From positions 1,672 to 7,445 of the forward strand of contig JAPLOC010000479.1 in NCBI GenBank assembly GCA_026692825.1: a stretch of 5,774 bases of DNA. Reading direction: 5' to 3'. This document shows positions 1 through 5,130 of the stretch, one piece after another. Position 1 is the first letter of the stretch, and every line of letters begins with the position of its first letter. The translations under genes and the position numbers were made by a program. The stretch comes from Planctomycetota bacterium. Lineage in GTDB: Bacteria > Planctomycetota > Planctomycetia > Planctomycetales > Planctomycetaceae. The notes beneath the pieces were generated by a model. The model was not told the origin of the DNA. It worked only from the letters and a program-made list of their open reading frames with translations, and made no database searches.

Positions 1-186
1 GATCGCGTCTACGTGGGTTCGCACGACGGCAAACTGTACGGACTGGATCTGGAGACCGGCAAAGAAGTCTGGAGCTTCACCGACGGACGCCCGTTCTCCG
101 CCTCTCCCGCCGTTGGCGAAGGCTGCCTGGTGATTGGTTCGGAATCGAACACGGGCAAGTTGTACTGCTTTGGTGAGAAAGCGTGA
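1..186 (+). CDS. PQQ-like beta-propeller repeat protein, C-terminal end (partial)
   Basis: The frame is open from base 1 to a TGA at 184-186 and gives the last 61 residues of a longer protein whose 5' part lies outside the window. The visible residues include VYVGSHDGKLYGLDLETGKE followed by VWSF. This is the classic blade of PQQ-like (quinoprotein-type) beta-propellers: V-Y-x-G-S-x-D-G-x-L-Y-x-L-D, then T-G-x-x-x-W. A second, degenerate blade ends the protein (LVIGSESNTGKLYCFGEKA). Such propellers usually serve as protein-binding scaffolds or as the body of quinoprotein dehydrogenases. No cofactor residues can be judged from this fragment, so the function stays open. The next gene starts 7 nt after the stop, which suggests co-transcription and perhaps translational coupling. 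Confidence 0.88.
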   Translation, partial: DRVYVGSHDGKLYGLDLETGKEVWSFTDGRPFSASPAVGEGCLVIGSESNTGKLYCFGEKA

Positions 187-193
187 CGCGACC

Positions 194-1516
194 ATGACCG
201 CAGAGACACTTGCTGTCGCCGAGTCGACTGAAGTCGGCAGCTACTTCATCGCGAACTACCCGCCGTTTTCGCAGTGGAAACGCGAGTTCGTCGATGAAAT
301 CCAGCGCACGCTCGACCAGCCACCCGCCCGACCGGAAACTCCGCTGGGGCTGTACCTGCACATTCCGTTCTGTCGCAAACGGTGTCGGTTCTGCTACTTC
401 CGCGTCTATACCGATCAGAACGCCAAAGACATCGAGCGATACGCGCAGGCACTGGCCCGCGAGGTTGAACTGCTGTCGACGAAGCCGGCTGTCGCGGGGC
501 GGAAACTCAAGTTCGTCTATTTTGGCGGCGGAACCCCGTCGTACCTGAGCGCCAAGCAACTCTTGGCGCTGCGCGAGCGGCTGCATCGGTCGGTCTCGTG
601 GGACGACGCGGAGGAAGTGACGTTTGAGTGTGAACCGGGGACGTTGAGTCTCGAAAAGTTGAAGACGCTCAAAGAGATCGGCATCACCCGGGTCTCGCTG
701 GGGGTCGAGAACTTTGACGACAAGGTTCTGGAGGTCAACGGCCGGGCGCATCTGTCCCCTGAGATTTTCCGGGCGTACGACTGGATTCAGCAGGTGGGGT
801 TCCCGCAGGTGAATATCGACCTGATCGCCGGCATGATCGGCGAGACGGACGACAACTGGCGGGCGTGCATCGCGAAAGCGCGGGAACTCGCTCCCGACAA
901 CATCACCATCTATCAGATGGAATTGCCGTTCAACACTTTGATCGCCAAAGAGATGAAAGAGGCAGGGGTGACATCGCCCGTCGCGAACTGGCCAACGAAG
1001 CGCCGCTGGGTGGATGAGGCGTTTGAGACGCTGGAGGGGGCGGGCTACCACATCTCCAGCGCGCAGGAGCTGGTGCGCAATCCCGAGCGGGATCATTTCG
1101 TCTATCGCGATCAGGTGTGGCGGGGAGCCGACCTGTTGTGTGGCGGGGTTGCCTCGTTCGGGCACATGCAGGGGGTCCACTACCAGAACGTCGATCAGCT
1201 CGCCGACTACCTCACGATTCTGGAAGAGGGACGGCTGCCGTTGAACCGCGCTCTGCGCGTCACGCCGCACCAGGCGCTGATCCGGGAAGTGGTGTTGCAG
1301 CTCAAGGAAGGTCGCATTTCCGCCGGCCCGTTTCAGCAAAAATACGGCGTCAACATTCTCGCCGAATTCCGTGAGCCGTTCGCCCGGCAGGAGGCGGCGG
1401 GTTATCTGACGGTCGCCGGGGAGGATGTGATCCTCACCCGCAAGGGATTGCTGCAGGTCGACACGCTGCTGCCCGAGTACTTCGAGCCAGCGCATCGCGC
1501 GGTGCGCTATACCTGA
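194..1516 (+). CDS. HemW/HemN-family radical SAM protein (coproporphyrinogen III oxidase-like)
   Basis: 440 residues. The cluster motif C60-x3-C64-x2-C67 follows LYLHIPF and binds the radical SAM 4Fe-4S cluster. GGGTPSYL (111-118) contributes to SAM binding. SLGVENF (168-174), NIDLIAGMIGET (207-218) and ITIYQ (237-241) match conserved HemW/HemN core strands. The C-terminal HemN_C-like region runs roughly 355-425 and ends LTRKGLLQVDTLLPEYF. True anaerobic coproporphyrinogen dehydrogenase (HemN) has a further Cys two residues after the third cluster Cys. Here that position is Phe (CRFCYF), so the protein resembles the HemW branch (heme chaperone-like) or an uncharacterised relative. GVENF replaces the usual GVQSF. 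ATG 194 is chosen because an upstream TTG at 134 would overlap the preceding gene by 53 bp. Residues 420-440 lie inside the downstream tandem duplication. No heme-pathway neighbour is visible, so the substrate is unknown. Confidence 0.92.
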   Translation: MTAETLAVAESTEVGSYFIANYPPFSQWKREFVDEIQRTLDQPPARPETPLGLYLHIPFCRKRCRFCYFRVYTDQNAKDIERYAQALAREVELLSTKPAVAGRKLKFVYFGGGTPSYLSAKQLLALRERLHRSVSWDDAEEVTFECEPGTLSLEKLKTLKEIGITRVSLGVENFDDKVLEVNGRAHLSPEIFRAYDWIQQVGFPQVNIDLIAGMIGETDDNWRACIAKARELAPDNITIYQMELPFNTLIAKEMKEAGVTSPVANWPTKRRWVDEAFETLEGAGYHISSAQELVRNPERDHFVYRDQVWRGADLLCGGVASFGHMQGVHYQNVDQLADYLTILEEGRLPLNRALRVTPHQALIREVVLQLKEGRISAGPFQQKYGVNILAEFREPFARQEAAGYLTVAGEDVILTRKGLLQVDTLLPEYFEPAHRAVRYT

Positions 1517-1533
1517 TGAATTTTGGGGCGAAC

Positions 1534-1550
1534 GGAGGGTTCCATTCTGC
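1534..1550 (+). promoter_or_regulatory. Shine-Dalgarno site preceding a CTG start codon (copy 1)
   Basis: GGAGGG at 1534-1539 is followed by 7 nt and then CTG at 1547-1549. The paralogous leader at 2298-2313 has the same GGAGGG, the same 7-nt spacer and ATG. The comparison fixes the ancestral start codon and shows that copy 1 has CTG in its place. The only upstream in-frame alternative is TTG at 1523, which lies before the Shine-Dalgarno site and so cannot use it. The next usable downstream codon, GTG at 1643, falls inside the first membrane helix. Confidence 0.7.
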
Positions 1551-2170
1551 CATTCTTAACCATCGAACGGACGCTCACGGAGCGGATCAGACGGTCGCTG
1601 ATTCGTCTCTCGCTGCCACTTGCGGCTGTCGTCGCGGGGCTCGTGTGGTACGGCGGTTTTCTCAATCGTCTTGGGCTTCCGCGGTTTGAAAAACTCCACG
1701 GGAGTGTCGAATTTCTACCACTGTCTTTTTTTGCGATTGCAATCCTAGCGATTGTTTGCGAGATCGATGAATTCCGGAAAGGCGTCGACCGTTTCAACAC
1801 GATTCGAACGACGGATCCCGCCTGCGATGCGGTTGTCGATACCGCGCTCAAGGCACTTGTCGCAGGCGATATGACGACTCTTCATGGGGCCTTCGGTCCG
1901 GAATTGAGAGACCGACTTCCGTTGATAGAGCTCGCGAAGGTCGTTCATTGTGATGGACCGGTCCCAAAGTCTGAGCGACTTGAGTTCCATGCCGGCGAAG
2001 TCGATCCCCAAGACCTCTCCCGTGACGGGACGAATGTCAACACGCAGGCGGAGGGAGCTTGGTTTGCTGTCGACCTCTGCGGCCAATGTGGTTGTTCCTA
2101 TGCGGACGCTACATTGTGCGTCACTCTCACCGCACCGTTTCAGATCGTGGAGTTTCTCTATTCGGATTGA
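1547..2170 (+). CDS. Two-helix membrane protein of unknown function, paralog 1 (CTG start)
   Basis: 207 residues from CTG 1547; a TTG at 1523 would add eight residues. I do not recognise a named family. A basic N-terminus (TIERTLTERIRRSLIR) precedes hydrophobic segments at about 21-39 and 55-71. The next stretch (CEIDEFRKGV at 71-80) is charged, so positive-inside logic puts both termini in the cytoplasm. The soluble part has a conserved block (about 71-145) with TALKALVAGDMTTLHGAFGP, which loosely recalls the A-x-G-D helices of NTF2-like or DUF3887-type domains (weak inference). GQCGC (179-183) and C191 are shared with paralog 2. The frame is intact throughout despite the altered start, arguing for translation or only recent silencing. 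It ends in TGA at a site that is GGA in paralog 2, so it lacks that protein's last ten residues. It starts 30 nt after the radical SAM gene and probably shares its transcript. Confidence 0.72.
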   Translation: MPFLTIERTLTERIRRSLIRLSLPLAAVVAGLVWYGGFLNRLGLPRFEKLHGSVEFLPLSFFAIAILAIVCEIDEFRKGVDRFNTIRTTDPACDAVVDTALKALVAGDMTTLHGAFGPELRDRLPLIELAKVVHCDGPVPKSERLEFHAGEVDPQDLSRDGTNVNTQAEGAWFAVDLCGQCGCSYADATLCVTLTAPFQIVEFLYSD

Positions 2171-2214
2171 AGTGCGTCTTCCAGCGTTCATTTGTCGCGT
2201 GGTCATGCCCTCTT

Positions 2215-2280
2215 CTGCAAGTCGACACGCTGCTGCCCGAGTACTTCGAACCGGTGCATCGCACGGTGCGCTACACCTAA
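2215..2280 (+). pseudogene. Orphan 3' end of the radical SAM gene (duplication remnant)
   Basis: These bases encode LQVDTLLPEYFEPVHRTVRYT and a TAA stop, matching the last 21 residues and stop (TGA) of the intact gene at 1451-1516. Nothing homologous to the rest of that gene lies upstream, and the remnant has no start codon or ribosome site of its own. Seven base differences separate the two tails. Four are synonymous, one swaps stop codons, and two change Ala to Val and Ala to Thr. It is a by-product of the tandem duplication and now serves only as leader DNA for paralog 2. Confidence 0.9.
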
Positions 2281-2297
2281 TGAATTTTGGGGCGAAC

Positions 2298-2303
2298 GGA
2301 GGG
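2298..2303 (+). promoter_or_regulatory. Ribosome binding site of membrane-protein paralog 2
   Basis: GGAGGG lies 7 nt before ATG 2311. This near-consensus site decides the start of paralog 2 over an upstream in-frame TTG at 2287, and by homology it decides the start of paralog 1. Confidence 0.8.
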
Positions 2304-2310
2304 TTCCATT

Positions 2311-2970
2311 ATGCGATTCCGAACCATCGAACGGACGCTCAAGGATCGGATCAGCCGGTCGCTGACGCGGACCGCGCTGCCACTCGCGGCCGTCGGTCTG
2401 GGGATCATGTGGTATTGCGGTTTCCTCGATCGACTTGGAATTCCCCAATACGGACAACTCCACCCGGATGTCGGGATTTGGCTACTGTTTTTTTTCCCGA
2501 TGGCAATACTGTGGATTGTTTGCGAGATCGATGAATTTCGGAAAGGTGTCGACCGGTTCGACACGATTCGAACGACGGATCCCGCCTGCGATGCGGTTGT
2601 CGATACCGCGCTTCGGGCACTCGTCGCAGGCGATATGACGACTCTTCATGGGGCCTTCTCTTCGGAATTGAGAGACCGACTTCCGTTGATTGAGCTCGCG
2701 AAGGTCGTTCACTTTGATGGACCGGTCCCAAATTCTGATCGACTTGTGTTCGATTGCGACGAATTCGACCCGAAAAACCCTCCCCAGGACTGGGCAAATT
2801 TCAGTCTCAATATGGAGGCCGCGGGTGTTTGGTTTGATGTCGGCCTGTACGGCCAATGTGGTTGTTATTTCGACAGCGTTGCATTGTGCGTCACTCTCAC
2901 CGCTCCGTTTCACATCGTGGAATTTCATTATTTGTATGGAACGTTGTCTTCCACCATTGGCACCCGTTGA
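2311..2970 (+). CDS. Two-helix membrane protein of unknown function, paralog 2
   Basis: 219 residues starting at ATG 2311, well placed behind GGAGGG. Its organisation matches paralog 1: basic N-terminus (RFRTIERTLKDRISRSLTR), predicted helices at about 21-39 and 55-71, a short external loop, then a soluble domain probably in the cytoplasm. The best-conserved stretch is EIDEFRKGVDRF through ELAKVVHFDGPVP (72-140), with TALRALVAGDMTTLHGAFSS at 99-118. Cys71, Cys93, Cys183, Cys185 and Cys193 are shared with paralog 1; GQCGC could be a metal or redox site, but that is speculative. A last beta-like segment (HIVEFHY) is followed by a ten-residue tail absent from paralog 1. An 8-T run (2488-2495) falls inside helix 2. 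No family name can be given; the NTF2/DUF3887-like resemblance is only a hint. It ends just before the inverted repeat at 3008-3176. Confidence 0.82.
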   Translation: MRFRTIERTLKDRISRSLTRTALPLAAVGLGIMWYCGFLDRLGIPQYGQLHPDVGIWLLFFFPMAILWIVCEIDEFRKGVDRFDTIRTTDPACDAVVDTALRALVAGDMTTLHGAFSSELRDRLPLIELAKVVHFDGPVPNSDRLVFDCDEFDPKNPPQDWANFSLNMEAAGVWFDVGLYGQCGCYFDSVALCVTLTAPFHIVEFHYLYGTLSSTIGTR

Positions 2971-3007
2971 TTCGCGCACTGCCGACTCGCTGTGCTCGAG
3001 GGGCGTT

Positions 3008-3176
3008 GAATTTTTTGACAGGATGAAAGGGATGAAAAGGATGGACAGGATTTCTGAGGCGATAGTCAATCGTGTGGATTGGGAGTTTTTCGATTTCAGC
3101 CACTTATCCAGAGAGCAGGAATGGCGCGCAACTCCATCCTGTTCATCCCTTTCATCCTCTTCATCCTGTCAAATTC
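3008..3176. repeat. Large inverted repeat made of 9-bp GGATG-type units
   Basis: The left arm is four 9-mers at 3017-3052: GACAGGATG, AAAGGGATG, AAAAGGATG, GACAGGATT. The right arm (3135-3170), read on the minus strand, is GACAGGATG, AAGAGGATG, AAAGGGATG, AACAGGATG. The arms agree at 31 of 36 positions and are extended outward by GAATTT (left arm with three extra Ts). An 82-nt spacer separates them. It lies between the 3' ends of a plus-strand gene (stop at 2970) and a minus-strand small gene (stop at 3183), so a transcript from either side could fold into a long stem. A role as bidirectional terminator or mRNA 3'-end protector is inference; no U-tract follows either arm. Arms of this sort (…HPFHPV… when translated) look like a dispersed intergenic repeat. 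Confidence 0.85.
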
Positions 3177-3182
3177 TTTCCG

Positions 3183-3293
3183 TCAGTCGTACGCATTCTC
3201 ATAGCTATACAACCACACTCCGCAGTTCTGCTTCACGGCCCACTCGGTGCGTTCGCTGGCCTTGGCACTCAATTTAGCCTCCTGGCGGGCCAT
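3183..3293 (-). CDS. Small hypothetical protein, 36 aa
   Basis: Read on the minus strand, ATG at 3293 opens a 36-codon frame ending in TGA at 3183-3185. The product begins MARQEAKLSAKASERTEWAV and ends KQNCGVWLYSYENAYD. Three things support it as a gene. A GGGGAG ribosome site (3302-3307) sits 8 nt before the ATG. Third codon positions are strongly G/C, as in neighbouring genes. Composition is protein-like: a charged, probably helical first half, then an aromatic-rich end with one Cys. No signal peptide or membrane segment is seen. The stop lies 7 nt from the right arm of the inverted repeat. It points away from the DUF1501 gene and shares its upstream region. I do not recognise a family, and a frame this short could still be chance. 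Confidence 0.55.
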   Translation of the reverse strand: MARQEAKLSAKASERTEWAVKQNCGVWLYSYENAYD

Positions 3294-3360
3294 TGATCTT
3301 TCTCCCCATCCGCTCAAGGGGGTTGTCTATTGAGTCAATTCGGACGCGTGTTTGCCACAG

Positions 3361-3396
3361 CCGGTTGTGATTCCGCTTTGCGGGAACCACAACCGG
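3361..3396. repeat. REP-like hairpin 1
   Basis: CCGGTTGTG (3361-3369) pairs with CACAACCGG (3388-3396). The stem continues inward through TT/AA and CCGC/GCGG, with one A-C mismatch and one bulged G, around a TTT loop. About 15 base pairs form in total. It directly abuts a second dyad, as extragenic palindromic elements often do. Confidence 0.75.
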
Positions 3397-3421
3397 AGCG
3401 ACGCCGCGGAGCGTCGTCGCT
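3397..3421. repeat. REP-like hairpin 2
   Basis: AGCGACG (3397-3403) pairs with CGTCGCT (3415-3421). An alternative register pairs GACGC (3400-3404) with GCGTC (3411-3415) around CGCGGA. The element follows the first hairpin without a gap. It is GC-rich, lies outside any gene I can support, and has no U-tract, so it is not an obvious intrinsic terminator. Confidence 0.65.
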
Positions 3422-3544
3422 ACAAAACCGACAGCCCCCAAGGCGGATGGGGCCGCCGCCAACCCCCGCCGCCAACCGGCTCGAATTCAATGTCGCGTTT
3501 TCAGCCGCGTGGAGTATAAACTGGCGACATACGAGCCGACTTTT

Positions 3545-3555
3545 CCCCCCCCCCC
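3545..3555. repeat. Homopolymer tract of 11 C
   Basis: Eleven consecutive C residues follow TTTT, 61 bp before the DUF1501 start codon. Runs this long are prone to slippage, so length may vary between cells or be a sequencing error. Lying in the presumed 5' leader or promoter zone, a length change could alter expression but not the reading frame. Confidence 0.9.
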
Positions 3556-3616
3556 GTCCTTGATCCCCCGCCAGACAACCTCGGTTTTTGGCGGCCGGTT
3601 GGAAAGCTGAGATTCA

Positions 3617-5050
3617 ATGCTCACACTGCTTGGGACTCCCCGTCGCTGCTGTGATGGAATCACCCGTCGCGAAACTCTGAAGGCCGGCGCACTCTCGGCG
3701 GTCGGGGGCTTTGGGCTTTCGCAATACCTTCAAGCCGCCGAATCACCGCTGGCACGCGTCGCCGACGGGCCGGCGAAGAATGTGATCGTGCTGTATCTGC
3801 TGGGCGGGGCCGCCACGCAGGACATGTACGATATGAAACCGAACGCGCCGGCTGAGATTCGCGGCGAGTTCAAGCCAATCGCCTCGACCGCCCCCGGAAT
3901 TGATGTCTGCGAACACCTCCCCAGCTTCGCCCGGTGGATGAACAGTGCCGCCGTCGTGCGGTCGCTCAGTCATCGGGGCGGATGCCACAATCCGCTTCCC
4001 AGCTACACCGGGTACGATCTGCCAGTCGACAATCTGGTCTCGACCAAGTCGAGTTATCCTCCCAGTATGGGGTCGGTGTGCGAGTACCTGAACGGCGGAC
4101 GGGTCGATCAGCCGGCGTACGTTTACATGCCCTGTTACCTCGGCTGGGGACAATCGATTCGCCGACCGGGACCGTACGGTGGTTTTCTGGGGGCCAGCTT
4201 CGATCCCCTGTTTACCGAGTGCAAACCGTATGTCGACAATCCACCGGACGTTCCCTATCGGGCACAACCGTTGCGTGGTGTGCCGGTCATTCCCAATACG
4301 GCACTCTCGGACCAGATGACCGTCGACCGATTGAGTTCCCGCCGGGATCTGCTGACGCAGCTTGATGCCGAGCGATTGCGGGTCGACGTGCGGGGGGAAC
4401 TCGGTTCGTTCAACAGACAGGAACAGCGGGCCTGGAGCATTCTTACCTCGTCGAAAGTCCGCACCGCGTTTGATCTGGAATCGGTTGATCCGACGGTTCG
4501 ATCGCGGTACGGGAATACGTTGTTCGGGCAGAGTACGCTGATTGCCAGTCGACTGGTCGACGCGGGGGTGAAGTTCATCAACGTCACCTGGGACTGCTAC
4601 TGGGAACGGCTGAATCTGCAGTTCGAATGCTGGGACACGCACGCCGCCAATTTCTCGGTCCTGAAGAATTACAATCTGCCGTACCTCGACATGGCGTTTG
4701 GCGCGCTGATGCAGGATCTCGACGAGAGCGGGCACCTGAGCGACACTCTGGTCGTGGTGATGAGCGAAATGGGGCGGACGCCCAAGATCAACGGGAACGC
4801 GGGGCGGGACCATTGGCCGTTTGTCTATTCGGTACTCTTCGCCGGCGCGGGGATCCGTGGTGGCACGGTGCATGGGGCGTCTGACTCGCAGGCGGGTTAT
4901 CCTGCGGAGAATCCGGTCAGTACCGCCGACGTCTGTGCGACCATCTACGAATGCCTGGGGATCGATCCCGAAATGGAGGTCCGCGATCAGGTGGGACGTC
5001 CATCAAAGATCGCCCAGGGGGGGCGGGCGATCCGGGAGATTCTGGTCTGA
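3617..5050 (+). CDS. DUF1501 family protein, Tat-exported, sulfatase/alkaline-phosphatase-like fold
   Basis: 477 residues, full length. The N-terminus has a twin-arginine signal: TRRETLKAG (16-24), then a hydrophobic stretch to about residue 39, with probable cleavage near A40-A41. The opening MLTLLGTP...CDG is typical of planctomycete members and supports ATG 3617, although only a weak GGAAAG lies upstream. Core motifs follow: VIVLYLLGGAATQDMYDMKP, SLSHRGGCHNP (H119, H124), WDTH (339-342), VVVMSEMGRTPKIN (379-392) and GRDHWP (396-401). The family belongs to the alkaline phosphatase/sulfatase clan, but its reaction is not established. It is common in planctomycetes, usually beside DUF1549/DUF1553 cytochrome-like proteins; none is visible here. 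GGAATQD replaces the more usual GGPS-type segment. A 7-G run (5017-5023) lies near the 3' end. The protein probably acts in the periplasm. Confidence 0.95.
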   Translation: MLTLLGTPRRCCDGITRRETLKAGALSAVGGFGLSQYLQAAESPLARVADGPAKNVIVLYLLGGAATQDMYDMKPNAPAEIRGEFKPIASTAPGIDVCEHLPSFARWMNSAAVVRSLSHRGGCHNPLPSYTGYDLPVDNLVSTKSSYPPSMGSVCEYLNGGRVDQPAYVYMPCYLGWGQSIRRPGPYGGFLGASFDPLFTECKPYVDNPPDVPYRAQPLRGVPVIPNTALSDQMTVDRLSSRRDLLTQLDAERLRVDVRGELGSFNRQEQRAWSILTSSKVRTAFDLESVDPTVRSRYGNTLFGQSTLIASRLVDAGVKFINVTWDCYWERLNLQFECWDTHAANFSVLKNYNLPYLDMAFGALMQDLDESGHLSDTLVVVMSEMGRTPKINGNAGRDHWPFVYSVLFAGAGIRGGTVHGASDSQAGYPAENPVSTADVCATIYECLGIDPEMEVRDQVGRPSKIAQGGRAIREILV

Positions 5051-5058
5051 TCGACAGC

Positions 5059-5077
5059 GGTCCCGGTTTGTGGGACC
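5059..5077 (+). terminator. Weak hairpin after the DUF1501 gene
   Basis: GGTCCC (5059-5064) and GGGACC (5072-5077) form a perfect 6-bp stem around a 7-nt loop, 8 nt after the DUF1501 stop codon. Only ATTT follows, so it is a poor Rho-independent terminator. It may only attenuate read-through into the next gene. Confidence 0.4.
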
Positions 5078-5130
5078 ATTTCCAGCCACCTGAATTCCAC
5101 TCGTTTCAGCAACCCCGTTCGGAACAAAAC

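Larger units (their letters stand above)
1451..2961. repeat. Tandem duplication, 764-bp offset, covering the radical SAM 3' end plus a membrane-protein gene
   Basis: Bases 1451-2214 are repeated from 2215 onward. Matching landmarks all lie 764 bp apart: the CTGCA start of the unit (1451/2215), the ATGAATTTTGGGGCGAACGG block just after the radical SAM stop codon, the GGAGGG ribosome site (1534/2298) and the start codon (1547/2311). Similarity begins sharply near 1451/2215 and fades around 2195/2961, after the second gene has gained two extra codons internally. Copies are nearly identical over the radical SAM tail and the 5' leader, much less so over the membrane helices, close again over about 1760-1985 versus 2524-2749, then diverged at the 3' end. 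A tandem duplication explains this simply. The second unit has no third copy after it. Confidence 0.93.
3294..3616. other. Divergent intergenic region with palindromes and low-complexity DNA
   Basis: About 320 bp lie between the small minus-strand gene and the DUF1501 gene. From left to right it holds an ATTGA-G-TCAAT palindrome (3329-3339), two REP-like hairpins (3361-3421), a C-rich stretch with CCGCCGCCAAC-type repeats (about 3449-3480), an isolated TATAAA (3515-3520) without a convincing -35 box, and an 11-C tract (3545-3555). CCAACCGGC near 3472-3480 and GCCGGTTGG near 3593-3601 are also inverted copies of each other. I see no further gene; the minus-strand frame at 3274-3462 crosses the hairpins and looks spurious. 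Promoters for both flanking genes should lie here but cannot be placed confidently. Confidence 0.6.

Noticed and set aside
77..1495. 472-codon minus-strand open frame opposite the radical SAM gene
   Set aside because: The plus-strand frame carries clear family motifs. The antisense frame is Arg/Pro/Val-rich with no recognisable motif, as expected for the reverse complement of a GC-rich gene.
1516..1689. ATG overlapping the radical SAM stop (TGATGA), opening a 57-codon frame starting MNFGANGGF
   Set aside because: The overlap looks like translational coupling, but the frame stops early and is out of frame with the membrane-protein gene. In the second copy the equivalent frame runs on to a different length and sequence. 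The GGAGGG lies inside it and serves the other frame.
1451..2280. Integrated element with attL/attR-like repeats of the radical SAM 3' end
   Set aside because: Elements that insert at gene 3' ends restore the gene tail, which would give such a direct repeat. But the homology continues through the whole following gene and no integrase is present, so tandem duplication is simpler.
3017..3170. CRISPR array from the periodic GGATG units
   Set aside because: The repeat period is 9 bp with no spacers of 25-45 bp, and the two arms are inverted rather than direct.
3274..3462. 62-codon minus-strand frame overlapping the small gene's start
   Set aside because: It runs through the REP-like hairpins, has no good ribosome site, and conflicts with the better-supported 36-aa frame.
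3743..4873. 376-codon minus-strand open frame opposite the DUF1501 gene
   Set aside because: It is a shadow of a strongly supported gene, with low-quality Arg/His/Gln-rich composition.
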